A stretch of 64,000 nucleotides of DNA from Nostoc commune NIES-4072. Its GTDB lineage: Bacteria > Cyanobacteriota > Cyanobacteriia > Cyanobacteriales > Nostocaceae. A model generated the notes under the pieces. That model searched no databases. It was given only the letters and a program-made list of their open reading frames with translations, and was not told where the DNA came from. This document shows positions 1-9,433 of the stretch, one piece after another. The position numbers and the translations under genes are program-made. The stretch spans positions 900,416-964,415 of the forward strand of contig NZ_BDUD01000001.1 in NCBI RefSeq assembly GCF_003113895.1, in the 5' to 3' direction. Each line of letters starts with the position of its first letter. The first letter of the stretch is position 1.

Positions 1-33
1 TTGGGCAATAATCAATAGTTATTCTCTTCTCCC

Positions 34-61
34 CTAACTCCTAACTCCTAACTCCTAACTC
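34..61. repeat. 7-bp tandem repeat (CTAACTC x4)
   Basis: Four perfect head-to-tail copies of CTAACTC. Short tandemly repeated heptamers like this are typical of heterocystous cyanobacteria. The array forms the last codons of the leftward peptidase gene, so the C-terminal residues ELGVRS of that protein are repeat-derived. Confidence 0.9.
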
Positions 62-718
62 CGCATGACAATCTTGTACCGAAGTGCGTTGTCGCATGGC
101 ATTAACTAAAGCCTCGTAGCTCGACCAATTTTCTTGCAGTAGGGTTTTTGCCTGGAGGGTATGAAACCGCAGTTTCTGCTGATAAACTGATTCAGGAAAG
201 CCCAAAATTGTCAAGACTCCTATTAGCTTATTTTTATCATCGCCTCCCCCCTCAGCATTATTAAAAACTAGGGTTTCAGCAGCAATACCCGCCATCCAAA
301 CAGTGCAGTACCGATCTAGCATTTGGGCACTGATTTTACCCACTTCTAGTTGAGATGCTAATTCGGCATCATCAAAGCTAACGCCGCCTTGTCCAGGTTG
401 CCCCTGTTTCCAGGCTTCCCAAGCGCTGAGAGTGTAGCCGGTAACGGGAATACCTAACAGGTAAGCAATCAAGAAATGCCCTGCTTCGTGGTGGACGATG
501 CGATCGCGGTGTTCACTTGAAAATCCAGCAATCCAATCTAAAAAGATAGTACCACCCTTGCCTTGCAAGCTAAAGCTGTCAAAAGTGGCTATTCCCAAAA
601 TAGCGAAGGTAGCAAGCGACGGTACTGCGGGCGATAAATTCAAGAATGGCCCCAGCAATACCGATAGAGTCATCAGAAAGATAGATATTGCAACTAAATT
701 TAGGCTAGTCTGGCTCAT
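41..718 (-). CDS. M41 (FtsH-type) zinc peptidase domain protein without AAA domain
   Basis: 225 residues. Two hydrophobic segments near residues 5-27 and 33-48 suggest membrane anchoring. A zinc-protease HExxH motif follows (H77-E-A-G-H81, in IVHHEAGHFLIAYLLG), with a downstream helix, AGIAAETLVFNNAEGGGDD, that resembles the third-ligand region of M41/FtsH peptidases. There is no AAA ATPase module, so this is the stand-alone peptidase-like family annotated in cyanobacteria as ATP-dependent Zn protease-like. The start at 718 gives a clean N-terminus (MSQTSLNLVAIS). The C-terminus runs into a CTAACTC heptamer array, so the natural end may have been altered by repeat expansion. The substrate cannot be read from sequence. 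Confidence 0.75.
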   Translation of the reverse strand: MSQTSLNLVAISIFLMTLSVLLGPFLNLSPAVPSLATFAILGIATFDSFSLQGKGGTIFLDWIAGFSSEHRDRIVHHEAGHFLIAYLLGIPVTGYTLSAWEAWKQGQPGQGGVSFDDAELASQLEVGKISAQMLDRYCTVWMAGIAAETLVFNNAEGGGDDKNKLIGVLTILGFPESVYQQKLRFHTLQAKTLLQENWSSYEALVNAMRQRTSVQDCHAELGVRS

Positions 719-942
719 TGAGAGTTTTTTGAGGATCTGCTTAATCTTTCTTTATTATCATGTGATAGCACAGCTTTTGTATCTAGGTGGTTGTAGCGAT
801 CGCCTAATTTTTCATCTTACACCCAATTAAATTACTGGCTTAAATAACGGATGTTTTCTCTATCACTAGAATGATGGCTACTTTTCCAGTCGCAGACATA
901 ATGTGACCTTAGTAGGTATAAAACATCCAACAGGAGATGAAT

Positions 943-1158
943 ATGGCTGAACAATTCAAAAATGGCGATCGGGTTGAATGGAACACTTCACAAGGCAAGA
1001 CAACTGGCAAAGTAGTAAAAAAACTCACTTCACCTACAGATATTAAAGAACACCATATTGCTGCAAGTCAAGATAATCCTGAGTACTTAGTTGAAAGTGA
1101 TAAGACAGGAAAACAAGCTGCTCACAAGCCTGATGCTCTTAAGAAAGTAAAGGAGTAA
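943..1158 (+). CDS. DUF2945 (hypervirulence-associated TUDOR-like) small protein
   Basis: About 71 residues, highly charged (MAEQFKNGDRVEWNTSQGK...). The pattern GDRVEWNTSQGKTTGKVV and the lysine-rich tail match the DUF2945/HVA1 small-domain family, whose function is unknown. There is an upstream in-frame ATG at 937, but the ribosome site AGGAG (932-936) touches it. The ATG at 943 sits 6 nt downstream of that site and is the better start. The stop lies 9 bp before the DUF3140 gene, a pairing seen in many bacteria, which suggests co-transcription. Confidence 0.75.
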   Translation: MAEQFKNGDRVEWNTSQGKTTGKVVKKLTSPTDIKEHHIAASQDNPEYLVESDKTGKQAAHKPDALKKVKE

Positions 1159-1167
1159 TAGTTAATC

Positions 1168-1425
1168 ATGAGCAAAGATGTTAAATCGGTGATTGCCGAC
1201 TTTCATCAAGTTGTCAATATGACACCCAAGGAACTAGAGTTTTGGCTAGATACGGATGAGTCGCAAACTGTGGGGCAAAAGGATGGCGATGATGAGTCAA
1301 TCGGTCATAAATCTGGGCGGCGTATCATTCAGCTAAAGTATAAACACTCTTTACGGTGGTTAACTGTTGACGGTTCTCAGTCATCAGTCATCGGTCATCA
1401 GCCTTCATGTAAATGTTCAAGTTAA
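1168..1425 (+). pseudogene. DUF3140 protein, C-terminus lost
   Basis: The first ~50 residues carry the DUF3140 signature: VNMTPKELEFWLDTDES, VGQKDGDDESIGHKSGRRI. Members of this family are small, probably DNA-associated proteins that continue after SGRRI with a charged helix ending in a GYVHRHL-like motif. Here the frame instead continues with unrelated residues (QLKYKHSLRWLTVDGSQ...) encoded partly by GTCATCA-type repeats (about 1379-1402). The 3' part therefore seems to have been replaced by repeat DNA. It lies directly behind the DUF2945 gene. It could still make a stable short protein, but it is not a complete family member. Confidence 0.6.
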
Positions 1426-1595
1426 ATGCGTAAAAGCTTATGTAATACTAATTTGAAAAAAGAATGTGACAGATATACACTCTCAAACCCATTTTGAATT
1501 TTGAATTGCTATAACTTGTGACTGTCAATATTTTGTCAAAACCCTTAATGATTATGAGGGGAATGTTGGGAAACAGCAGTTTGCTGATTTTTATC

Positions 1596-2438
1596 TCAAT
1601 CGGCAATTTTCACTTCAGGATTGTGCAATCGATAGCAGATAGCTTTGTCAAATAAAACCCGCTTGAATGATTCATCTAAGCTGATAGTCGTTTCACCACT
1701 ACCCAGAAACAAGTATCCATCTGGCTTTAATTGCTGCTTGATCTTTTTTAACAAGGCTTTCTTGGTAACAACATCAAAGTAGATTAAAACATTCCGTAAA
1801 AAGATAACGTCAAATTGTGGCAGAGATGACCAAGATTGCAAAAGATTCAACTGACGAAAATCAACCATCTGGCGAATTTGTTCCTTTATTTGCCAGTCAG
1901 TATCTAGCTTTTGAAAGTAGCGATCGCGAATATTTATAGGTAGTCCACGATTCATTTCAAGCTGGTTATAATGTCCCTCGCGGGCCCGCGCTAAAACCTT
2001 ACTAGAAAAATCAGTCGCAATTAATTTTACAGGCCAATTGGGAAGCATGGGAAAATGTTCATTAATTAGTATGGCGATACTATAAGGTTCTTGTCCATTA
2101 GAGCAGGCAGCACACCAAATGTTGAGCGATCGCTCACTTTCTCGTTGTTTAATTAACTCTGGTAACACATATTTTTTCAGTGCTTCAAAAGGGTGGCTAT
2201 CACGGAAGAATGAGGTTTCGTTAGTGACTAGCGCCTCGATTGTCTGGACGTGAAGACTATTAAACGGGTGAGTTCGCAAGTAAGTAACCAAATCAGGAAT
2301 GGAAGCGAATCCTGCCGATTCGATAATTGGCTGCAAATGTAACTCTGCTAAATAGGTTTTATCACCAAACAACACAACGGCTGAATGATGATGAACTAAC
2401 TCTCGAAGATACTCAAAATCAGTGGTACTTACACCCAT
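1596..2438 (-). CDS. cheR: CheR chemoreceptor glutamate methyltransferase
   Basis: 280 residues, usual length for CheR. An N-terminal helical CheR_N domain (about 1-75, with LVTNETSFFRD) precedes the SAM-binding methyltransferase fold. The SAM loop is IWCAACSNGQEPYSIAI, followed by IATDFSSKVLARAREGHYN, and FDVIFLRNVLIYFD marks the catalytic region. CheR adds methyl groups to receptor glutamates for adaptation. It is the last gene of the leftward cheA-cheW-mcp-cheB-cheR unit and starts 11 bp after the cheB stop, so it is almost certainly translated from the same transcript. Its presence implies that the neighbouring receptor adapts by methylation. Confidence 0.95.
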   Translation of the reverse strand: MGVSTTDFEYLRELVHHHSAVVLFGDKTYLAELHLQPIIESAGFASIPDLVTYLRTHPFNSLHVQTIEALVTNETSFFRDSHPFEALKKYVLPELIKQRESERSLNIWCAACSNGQEPYSIAILINEHFPMLPNWPVKLIATDFSSKVLARAREGHYNQLEMNRGLPINIRDRYFQKLDTDWQIKEQIRQMVDFRQLNLLQSWSSLPQFDVIFLRNVLIYFDVVTKKALLKKIKQQLKPDGYLFLGSGETTISLDESFKRVLFDKAICYRLHNPEVKIAD

Positions 2439-2449
2439 AATCTATGTCA

Positions 2450-3514
2450 TTACAGTTCTGAAGGAGGAACTTGATTGAAACGAATTCTGTACATAATTTC
2501 ATCTGCGATCTCATTAAGTGGAAGAATTTGATTAGCAAGTCCGGCATTAACGACAAAACTAGGCATTCCCCACACGACGCTAGTAGCTTTATCTTGTGCA
2601 AGTACCTGTCCACCCGCCTCGCGTATGCACTGACAGCCATGCAACCCATCTTGCCCCATACCTGTGAGGATAACAGCCATCGCCCCAGCCCCGTAAACCT
2701 GTGCAACCGATCGCAACAGCACATCGACTGAAGGACGACAAGAATTTTCGGGGGATGCTTGATGGGTAACAAGTCGAACTCCAGTTTTGTCTCGTTGCAC
2801 GATTAGATGAAAATCTCCTGGGGCAATCCAAGCATGTCCCGGTTTTAGTATTTGTCCAGAAACTGCTTCATCTACTGGGATTTGACACTTGGAAGCTAAT
2901 TGTTTAGCTAGTAGTTTCGTAAACATTGGCGGCATGTGTTGCACAATCAAAATCGGCACTGATAAATCTGCTGGAAACTCCTTAAGCACTACAGCTAGAG
3001 CATTTGGGCCTCCGGTAGAAACTCCAATTGCCACAACCTCCACCTGCTGTATATCGCTACGAAGGGGAAAAATAACTGGATGAGTAATGATGCTTGGTGT
3101 TGTGAAAAATGCACCAAATACCTTAATTTTAGGAATTAAATCATCCCGAATATGTTGGGTTGCTGCCTCTACATTTCCTAAGTTACTAGGTTTTGTGGCA
3201 TAGTCTGAAGCACCTAAAGAAAGAGCTTCTAGGGTTGCGATCGCTCCACTGTATGTGAAGGTACTATACATAATCACTGGTAAGCGTGGATACTTTTGTC
3301 GAATAGCGGACAGGGTTTGCAAACCATCCATCTCCGGCATCTCGATATCCAAGATGATCACATCGGGATTAACATGGGAAATCTTGGCAAGGGCAATACG
3401 ACCGTTAGCCGCGACTCCTACCACCTCCAGTTCTGGATCGCTAGACAAAATTTTACTTACTCGACTCCGTACTACTACGGCGTCATCGACAATTAGTACC
3501 CGGATTTTGGGCAT
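2450..3514 (-). CDS. cheB: CheB protein-glutamate methylesterase/deamidase
   Basis: 354 residues. The N-terminal receiver domain has acidic pocket residues DD (10-11), phospho-acceptor D56 (IILDIEMPEMDG) and a conserved lysine in YATKPS. The C-terminal esterase domain has the catalytic elements: GVSTGGP (nucleophile Ser), VQHMP (His) and LTGMGQDG (Asp). CheB removes receptor methyl groups after phosphorylation by CheA. It lies between mcp and cheR. The start MPKIRVLIVDDAV fits a receiver domain exactly. A stretch of GGGGACTA-type repeats separates it from mcp upstream. Confidence 0.95.
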   Translation of the reverse strand: MPKIRVLIVDDAVVVRSRVSKILSSDPELEVVGVAANGRIALAKISHVNPDVIILDIEMPEMDGLQTLSAIRQKYPRLPVIMYSTFTYSGAIATLEALSLGASDYATKPSNLGNVEAATQHIRDDLIPKIKVFGAFFTTPSIITHPVIFPLRSDIQQVEVVAIGVSTGGPNALAVVLKEFPADLSVPILIVQHMPPMFTKLLAKQLASKCQIPVDEAVSGQILKPGHAWIAPGDFHLIVQRDKTGVRLVTHQASPENSCRPSVDVLLRSVAQVYGAGAMAVILTGMGQDGLHGCQCIREAGGQVLAQDKATSVVWGMPSFVVNAGLANQILPLNEIADEIMYRIRFNQVPPSEL

Positions 3515-3585
3515 TGGGGAATGGGGGACAAGGGGACTAGGGGACTAGGGGACTAGGGGCAGGGGGAAAAGGGGACTAGGGGAGT
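3515..3585. repeat. GGGGACTA-type tandem repeats between mcp and cheB
   Basis: An imperfect octamer series of GGGGACTA and related G-rich units fills most of the mcp-cheB gap. It is non-coding and of the short tandem repeat kind scattered through this window. Confidence 0.8.
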
Positions 3586-3617
3586 TTTTATGCTTGTTTA
3601 TGAGTGTTGAAGACTTA

Positions 3618-4922
3618 TTAATACTTGAACTGATTGACGACTTTCTGCAAATCTACTGCCATTCTAGATAATTCTGTGGCTGCCTCTAATGTATTACTGG
3701 TTCCTGTAGTTGTACTTTGAGTATTAAGTGCCACAATTCCAATACTTTTAGCAATATCTGAGGTTCCTTTGGCTGCCTCAGCCATATTTCGACCAATTTC
3801 ATTTGTTGTTGCTGTTTGTTCCTCAATAGCGCTGGCGATCGTGCTTTGGAAGTCGTTGATTTGATTAATAATAGTAGTAATTTGAGTGATGGCTTGAACG
3901 GCGCTTTTTGTATCTGTCTGAATTGCTTCAATTCGCAAGCTGATATCTTCAGTCGCACTTGCCGTTTGTTTGGCTAATTCTTTCACCTCATTTGCGACTA
4001 CGGCAAATCCTCTACCTGCATCTCCGGCTCTAGCCGCCTCAATCGTAGCATTGAGTGCTAGCAGGTTTGTTTGCCCTGCGATCGAGGTAATGACTTTAAT
4101 AACTTTACCAATTTCGATGCTGCTTTGACCGAGTTTGTTAATTGTCTCGTTCGTGCGATCGGCTGTTTTAACTGCCTCCGTCGTCACCTTTGCTCCTTGG
4201 GTAACGGTCTTAGCAATTTCTCGAATGCTAGCATTCATCTCTTCTACGGCAGTCACCACTGTATTAGTATTCTGACTTACCTGTTCAGCAGAAGCAGAGG
4301 CAGAAGTGGCTTGTTCGGCTGTTTGTTCGGCGTTGTCACTCATTTCTTTACTGACTGCGGTCAGTTCTTCAGCCGAAGATGCAACTGCTGTTGCCACCTC
4401 TGTCATCTGTCTGATTGAAGACTTGAGGCTGCTAATCATCTGATTTGCATTATCCGTGAGCTGTTTAAACTCTCCTGCATTGCTTGCCTCGATTTGCTTG
4501 GACAAATTTCCTTGAGCAACGGCAAGGCTGACCTCATTAATACCTTTTATCTGCTCTCTTAAATTTGTAGACATCTGATTCAAGTTGTCGAGCGATTCTT
4601 TCCAATTCCCACCTGCTCCTTTGACAACGGCTTGAGAACCAAGTTTTCCTTCAATACCAATCTCGGATGCTAAACGATTAACTTCGTTAGCAAAGTTTTG
4701 ATTTAAACTTACCAATTCATTAAAAACTGAGGTGATTTCACCCAGTTCATTATTCTCATCAGCTAAACGGACGGTAAAATCACCGTTTTTTGCCGCCTTA
4801 AGTGCTATTAGTAACGCTTGCAATTGCACTTTTATTACACTGTCATCGGTAGGTTGCGAATCTGCACTATCCACCGAGGGAGATTTAGAGTTGGCTGTTT
4901 TCCCAGCCCGATTTGTAGTCAT
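3618..4922 (-). CDS. Methyl-accepting chemotaxis protein, soluble
   Basis: 434 residues with no membrane-spanning segment and no periplasmic domain, so it is predicted to be cytoplasmic. A Thr/Ser-rich N-terminus is followed by HAMP-like units ([17 protein letters not shown] and a second copy ending in [18 protein letters not shown]). The long coiled-coil signalling domain has the conserved hairpin tip ([20 protein letters not shown], then [15 protein letters not shown]) that contacts CheA and CheW. No CheR-docking pentapeptide is visible at the C-terminus, which ends in VVNQFKY. It probably senses an intracellular cue or is recruited by a partner protein. It lies between cheW and cheB in one operon. 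Confidence 0.9.
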   Translation of the reverse strand: MTTNRAGKTANSKSPSVDSADSQPTDDSVIKVQLQALLIALKAAKNGDFTVRLADENNELGEITSVFNELVSLNQNFANEVNRLASEIGIEGKLGSQAVVKGAGGNWKESLDNLNQMSTNLREQIKGINEVSLAVAQGNLSKQIEASNAGEFKQLTDNANQMISSLKSSIRQMTEVATAVASSAEELTAVSKEMSDNAEQTAEQATSASASAEQVSQNTNTVVTAVEEMNASIREIAKTVTQGAKVTTEAVKTADRTNETINKLGQSSIEIGKVIKVITSIAGQTNLLALNATIEAARAGDAGRGFAVVANEVKELAKQTASATEDISLRIEAIQTDTKSAVQAITQITTIINQINDFQSTIASAIEEQTATTNEIGRNMAEAAKGTSDIAKSIGIVALNTQSTTTGTSNTLEAATELSRMAVDLQKVVNQFKY

Positions 4923-4939
4923 TGCAAAGCGCTCCTGAA

Positions 4940-5410
4940 TTATTCGATAATCTGATTTGTTAAATTAACATCTAGAATTTTCTCGGCGTCTAGAATTAAC
5001 AGAAATCCCTCTGAGAGCGGGTAAGCTCCTGCTAGCATCTGACGCATTCTACCTTTTAACGTTGTGGGTGGGGGTTGAAAGGTGTTTTGTGCAAACTCTA
5101 AAACATCTCCCACATCATCGACGAGCAGACTGACTATTTCACCATCACAACATAGAACGACATTAAATCCTTGGGCTGCATCTCCAAGTTTTGTAGTTGA
5201 TTGTGTCTGCGGTTCGCTCATCTCTAATCGACGCTGCAAATCGATGACAGTAATAATTTGTCCACGCAAATTAATCAACCCACAAATGTCTGGCGGTGCC
5301 AAAGGTACAGGAGTCATCGCTTGTGGACGAATCACTTCTTGAACGTGTTGCACGTCAATACCAAAGTAAACTCCTTTGAGAAAAAATGTGCAAATTTGTT
5401 GTTCAACCAT
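4940..5410 (-). CDS. cheW: CheW adaptor protein
   Basis: About 156 residues forming a single CheW/SH3-like domain: [38 protein letters not shown] and [10 protein letters not shown]. It couples the receptor to CheA. The longest frame begins at 5443, but the start at 5410 ([13 protein letters not shown]) matches the family. That start overlaps the cheA stop by 8 bp, indicating translational coupling. The mcp gene follows directly. Confidence 0.93.
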   Translation of the reverse strand: MVEQQICTFFLKGVYFGIDVQHVQEVIRPQAMTPVPLAPPDICGLINLRGQIITVIDLQRRLEMSEPQTQSTTKLGDAAQGFNVVLCCDGEIVSLLVDDVGDVLEFAQNTFQPPPTTLKGRMRQMLAGAYPLSEGFLLILDAEKILDVNLTNQIIE

Positions 5411-7589
5411 GAGTAGCCAGTTGCAGCAAATAAGGGTTAGCAATCCGAATTACAGTTTCAATGTCGATAATTTCTGTGATTTGTCCTTGAATTACAGCAC
5501 AGAAAAGCACACCAGGTCTACTAGGAATGCCTTTAATGGTTAGTGGTTCTTCCACAATATCAAGAATACGATCAACCACTAGCCCAACACTGAGTTCTGG
5601 ATAAGGAGAGACAATAATTATCTGGAGCGTTTCTGCAACTGTCGCCAAAGCCTCATCATTAAAGCGATCGCCAACACCAAATATCTTATAAAGATCAATT
5701 AGCGGTAGAATTTGACCATAAGACTGATACACATTCTGATTAGCCACTTTTTCGACAGCAGAAGCAAAAATCTCTTCGAGCCGATATGCGATCGCTAGTG
5801 GAATGCCCATGCGTGCGCCTTGGGGCCCTTCAAAGAGTAAAATTGTTTGGCGATCGCCTGCTTGCTCTTGACTATTGGCAGCATTTTCGTTCAACAACTG
5901 CTTTTGTTTGGCGATTATACCAGTTCGGTTTGCCAGACCGACAACATCAATAATTAATGCCACTGTGCCATCACCTAAAACGGTGGCTCCTGCAAATAGG
6001 GATAGCATTTTTAACTGTTTTCCCAAAGGTTTAACTACAATATCTTGGATGTCTTCGATTGTGTCCACAACCAGTCCAAAACTATAATTATCAACTTGCA
6101 CAATTACCAGACTGAGTGTTTCTAAGTTGCTAACACTATCCTGTTGCAAGACTTCGTTGAGATAAATCAAGGGTACAAGATTACCCCGCAAGCGATACAC
6201 AGGCACATCGTATAATATCTCAATACTATTGAGTGTTTCTAGGCGTACTAGCTCTTGTAAACTCGCTTGGGGAATAGCATAGCAATCGCCCCCACTTGTA
6301 ACAATCAATGCTGGAATAATTGCCAATGTCAGGGGAATCTTGATTTTGAAAGTCGTTCCTTGTCCCTGTTGGCTGTAAATTTCAATCGTTCCGTTAATCT
6401 TCTCAATATTGCTCTTGACAATATCCATCCCAACCCCGCGCCCGGATAGGTGAGTTACCTGTTCAGCAGTCGAGAAGCCGGATAAAAAAATTAAGTCCAT
6501 CGCTTCTGATTGGCTCATGGTTGCAGCTTGCACGGCGTTGACTAAACCAAGTTGCTGCGCTCGCCCTTTCAGCTGTTCTAAATTCAGACCGCGACCATCA
6601 TCGCCAATTTCAATATTGACTTTGCCGCTTTCGTGAAAGGCTTTGAGAAATAGCCGTCCTAAGCTTGGCTTTCCACAAGCAACCCGTTCGGCTGGTAATT
6701 CAATCCCATGATCAATGCAGTTGCGTACTAAGTGCGTCAAGGGGTCTTTAATTGTTTCAATAATACTTTTGTCTAGTTCGGTATCTGCTCCCTCCATCTC
6801 CACCTTAACTTCTTTACCAGAAGCGATCGCCAAATCGCGGGTGACGCGAGGGAACTTTTGCCAAATGGAACTAATTGGTTGTAGTCGAGTTTTCATCACC
6901 TCTTCCTGCAACTCGGCTGTAAGTTGGCTCAGATGTTGGCAGGTAGCAGTAAAACTATTATCTTTAAATTTTGTACTAAATCCGATTACCTGATTACGAG
7001 CTAAAACGAGTTCACCCACTAGGTTCATCATCTGATCTAGCAGATTAACGTTGACTCGGATATAAGCAGATTCTGATGTTGTCGTTGATATTTCTGTGAG
7101 TTCGTTATTGACATCACTACCTGCTGTATCTGGAGCTTCTGCATCTATTTGTGGCGTTTGTGTATTAACAAGCGATTGAGAGGGTTTTAGAGTCTGTTTT
7201 GCTTCTGACAATCGGGTTAAAGTTGCGATCAGTGCTGAATAATTGCGATTGCCATCCTGCTTTGTAGCTTGAATTTGAGACAGAATTTGCCGAATGCCGT
7301 CAACTGTTTGTAGTAAGATACTAATAATGTCAGGGGTGATTGCGATCGTGCGATCGCGCAGACACGAAAGCAAATTTTCTCCAGCATGAGCAAGTGATTC
7401 TAAATTAGGAAACGGTAAAAAGCCGCAATTTCCTTTAAGCGTATGGAGTGAGCGATAAATACGAACTAATGCTTCTCCATTCGCAGATGTTTTTTCTAAC
7501 TCAATAATATCGCCTTCAATTTGATTCAAATTCTCATAGCTTTCAACGAGAAATGCTTCTATATCATCGTCAATTTCATTTAACTCCAT
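5403..7589 (-). CDS. cheA: CheA histidine kinase with two CheW-like domains
   Basis: 728 residues. The N-terminal Hpt domain has phospho-acceptor H49 (IYRSLHTLKGNCGF). A dimerisation segment follows (YIRVNVNLLDQMMNLVGELV). The kinase domain shows the N box (HLVRNCIDHGIE) and ATP-lid motifs (DDGRGLNLEQL, GRGVGMDIV). A regulatory CheW-like domain with LRGNLVPLIYL is followed by a second CheW-like domain at the C-terminus (FEGPQGARMGIPL, ILDIVEEPLTIKG). There is no attached receiver, so the output partner must be a separate CheY, plausibly the one encoded at 8399. It is first gene of the leftward operon and overlaps cheW by 8 bp. Confidence 0.95.
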   Translation of the reverse strand: MELNEIDDDIEAFLVESYENLNQIEGDIIELEKTSANGEALVRIYRSLHTLKGNCGFLPFPNLESLAHAGENLLSCLRDRTIAITPDIISILLQTVDGIRQILSQIQATKQDGNRNYSALIATLTRLSEAKQTLKPSQSLVNTQTPQIDAEAPDTAGSDVNNELTEISTTTSESAYIRVNVNLLDQMMNLVGELVLARNQVIGFSTKFKDNSFTATCQHLSQLTAELQEEVMKTRLQPISSIWQKFPRVTRDLAIASGKEVKVEMEGADTELDKSIIETIKDPLTHLVRNCIDHGIELPAERVACGKPSLGRLFLKAFHESGKVNIEIGDDGRGLNLEQLKGRAQQLGLVNAVQAATMSQSEAMDLIFLSGFSTAEQVTHLSGRGVGMDIVKSNIEKINGTIEIYSQQGQGTTFKIKIPLTLAIIPALIVTSGGDCYAIPQASLQELVRLETLNSIEILYDVPVYRLRGNLVPLIYLNEVLQQDSVSNLETLSLVIVQVDNYSFGLVVDTIEDIQDIVVKPLGKQLKMLSLFAGATVLGDGTVALIIDVVGLANRTGIIAKQKQLLNENAANSQEQAGDRQTILLFEGPQGARMGIPLAIAYRLEEIFASAVEKVANQNVYQSYGQILPLIDLYKIFGVGDRFNDEALATVAETLQIIIVSPYPELSVGLVVDRILDIVEEPLTIKGIPSRPGVLFCAVIQGQITEIIDIETVIRIANPYLLQLATHG

Positions 7590-8398
7590 CGGTTAATAAA
7601 GTATAAATTTATATATGATTATTTTAATACTAATTTAATATTAACCCTCAACAATCTCTATCTAAAGAGAGATGTTTGCCTTTTCTCAGGCTGAAGACAT
7701 AATATTTACCTTAATGATATAGTTAAAAAGATCGCAATGTTACAGTTGCTATTCAACTCAAACTTTCAATAATGGTCGTTGTCAATACAGACAATCTTAA
7801 CAAGTGCAAACAATGCAATGTGCATTCCGCCCCACAACTCTTGGAAACGCTGCGCGTAGCTTGCTTCCCCGTAGGGGTACGCTAACGTCAGTTTCTCAAA
7901 TCATAACAACCTTGGTATTACTCAAATTATGTCAAGCAGGTATGCCTCAAAATGTATCTTAATGGCATGAGCCTGTAAGAAATCGACTGTCTAACCGATA
8001 TCCAGCACACAATTAATTTTGCATTGGCTTCACAAAGTAAAGCTGGAATTAGATCGGATTTCAAATACTTAACAAATTTTAAAAGCTTCTATAGGACTCA
8101 TATTTGATTTTTGAACAAAACTCAGTATACCTTTATTCCTTCTTCCCAGTCCTAGTCCCCAATCCCCAGTCCCTTACCTCTACAAGTGATTCAAAAATCA
8201 AATCGGATTGCTATATTATTAAAATTTTTTGCTTCACAGCATTATAGTTTCAGCGAGTTTGATAATTTTTCCGAAACTATTATTGATAATTGTAAAATTA
8301 TATTTATTTCTTCTTTAATTCATTCCTTTTAATTAATAATATAGGCTAACTAGTCTATATTATTAATTGTTAAGCTAAAGCATAAAAGGACAAAGCTG
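7590..8398. other. Divergent intergenic region of the chemosensory locus
   Basis: 809 bp without a supportable gene between cheA (leftward) and the response-regulator gene (rightward). It must hold both promoters. It contains a cyanobacterial repeat of the GCGTAGCTTGCTTCCCCGTA type near 7853-7880 and a MITE-like element at 8090-8215. The last ~150 bp are very AT-rich. An AAGGA ribosome site lies about 8 nt before the start at 8399. Confidence 0.7.
8090..8215. mobile_element. MITE-like element, copy 1
   Basis: About 125 bp bounded by inverted repeats. The left end reads TATAGGACTCATATTTGAT then TTTTGAAC. The reverse complement of the right end reads TATAGCAATCCGATTTGAT then TTTTGAATC. The same termini bound a second element at 11939-12091, while the interiors differ. 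No coding capacity. Confidence 0.6.
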
Positions 8399-8764
8399 AT
8401 GGCAATGGTTTTGATTATCGATGATGCAGCTTTTTCTCGCAGAATGATCCGTAAGTTTCTGCAAATAGATGGTTATGAAATTATCGAAGCAACTAATGGG
8501 CGTGAGGGGTTAGAAATGGTTGACAACCATAAACCAAATTGTGTATTAGCGGATCTTCTAATGCCAGATATGAATGGGTTTGAATTTCTGAAAGCTATGC
8601 AAGATAAAAAATTAAAGATTCCGATCATTATCATTTCCGCCGATATCCAAGATGGCGCACGCAATCAAAGCTATAACCTGGGGGCAGTTAACTTTATTAA
8701 TAAACCGCCAAAAGAAAGTGAATTGCGAAAGGCAGTCCGAGAAGTTCTTAATACTAAGGAATAA
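8399..8764 (+). CDS. CheY-like single-domain response regulator
   Basis: 121 residues, receiver domain only: acidic pair D8-D9, phospho-acceptor D52 (VLADLLMPDMNG), switch Ser80 and K102 in FINKPP. It has no output domain, so it acts by protein contact like CheY. It starts a rightward set with the CheC-like gene 6 bp downstream and faces cheA across the divergent intergenic region. CheA is its likely phosphodonor and the CheC-like protein its likely phosphatase. That assignment rests on gene order. Confidence 0.9.
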   Translation: MAMVLIIDDAAFSRRMIRKFLQIDGYEIIEATNGREGLEMVDNHKPNCVLADLLMPDMNGFEFLKAMQDKKLKIPIIIISADIQDGARNQSYNLGAVNFINKPPKESELRKAVREVLNTKE

Positions 8765-8770
8765 GTTTTC

Positions 8771-9361
8771 ATGAGTGTGACAGCAGAAGAACTGGATGCC
8801 CTACAAGAGTTAATTAATATTGGAGTCGGTCGAGCAGCAAGTCTACTTAATGAAATGGTAGACTCTCACATTCGTCTAAAAATTCCGGTTGTTAAAGTCT
8901 TAACTGCTAACGAAGCATATCAAGAGTTAACAAAACGATTTCAGGATGATACTTTAGCATCTGTAAAACTACGCTTTACAGGTTCTTTCTATGGCACTGC
9001 TAGCTTAATTTTTCCAACTGACAGTGCATCAACATTGGTTGCAGTGCTTACAGGTGAAGAACCAGGATCGGCTGACCTAGATGCAGTCAAAATTGGCACC
9101 CTGAGCGAAATTGGGAACATTGTCATAAATGGGGTAATGGGTTCACTCAGTAATGTGCTAAAGAAGCATCTAAACTACACATTGCCCGTTTATTTAGAAG
9201 ATACCCTTGAAAATTTATTATTATCTGCATACGAGAGCGATTCAAAAATCCTACTGGCGCAAGCCAGTTTCACAATTGAACGCTTTGAAATTATCGGAGA
9301 TATTATTTTAATCTTTCTGGTTGGCACTTTTGATGCGCTGATAAATGCAATGAATGAGTAA
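8771..9361 (+). CDS. CheC-like CheY-P phosphatase
   Basis: 196 residues. Two copies of the CheC/CheX active-site pattern (Glu followed three residues later by Asn on a helix) are visible: LQELINIGVGRAASLLNEM near the N-terminus and LSEIGNIVINGVMGSLSNVL in the middle. Both sites keep Glu and Asn, so it should be an active aspartyl-phosphate phosphatase. It lies 6 bp behind the receiver gene, probably co-transcribed. CheC proteins also bind CheD to tune receptor deamidation, but no cheD is present in this window. Confidence 0.85.
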   Translation: MSVTAEELDALQELINIGVGRAASLLNEMVDSHIRLKIPVVKVLTANEAYQELTKRFQDDTLASVKLRFTGSFYGTASLIFPTDSASTLVAVLTGEEPGSADLDAVKIGTLSEIGNIVINGVMGSLSNVLKKHLNYTLPVYLEDTLENLLLSAYESDSKILLAQASFTIERFEIIGDIILIFLVGTFDALINAMNE

Positions 9362-9433
9362 AATCGAAATAATTCAATAATATAATTATAGTACAAATAG
9401 TTTTAATAAATATTAAAAGACTTTGATAATGCA

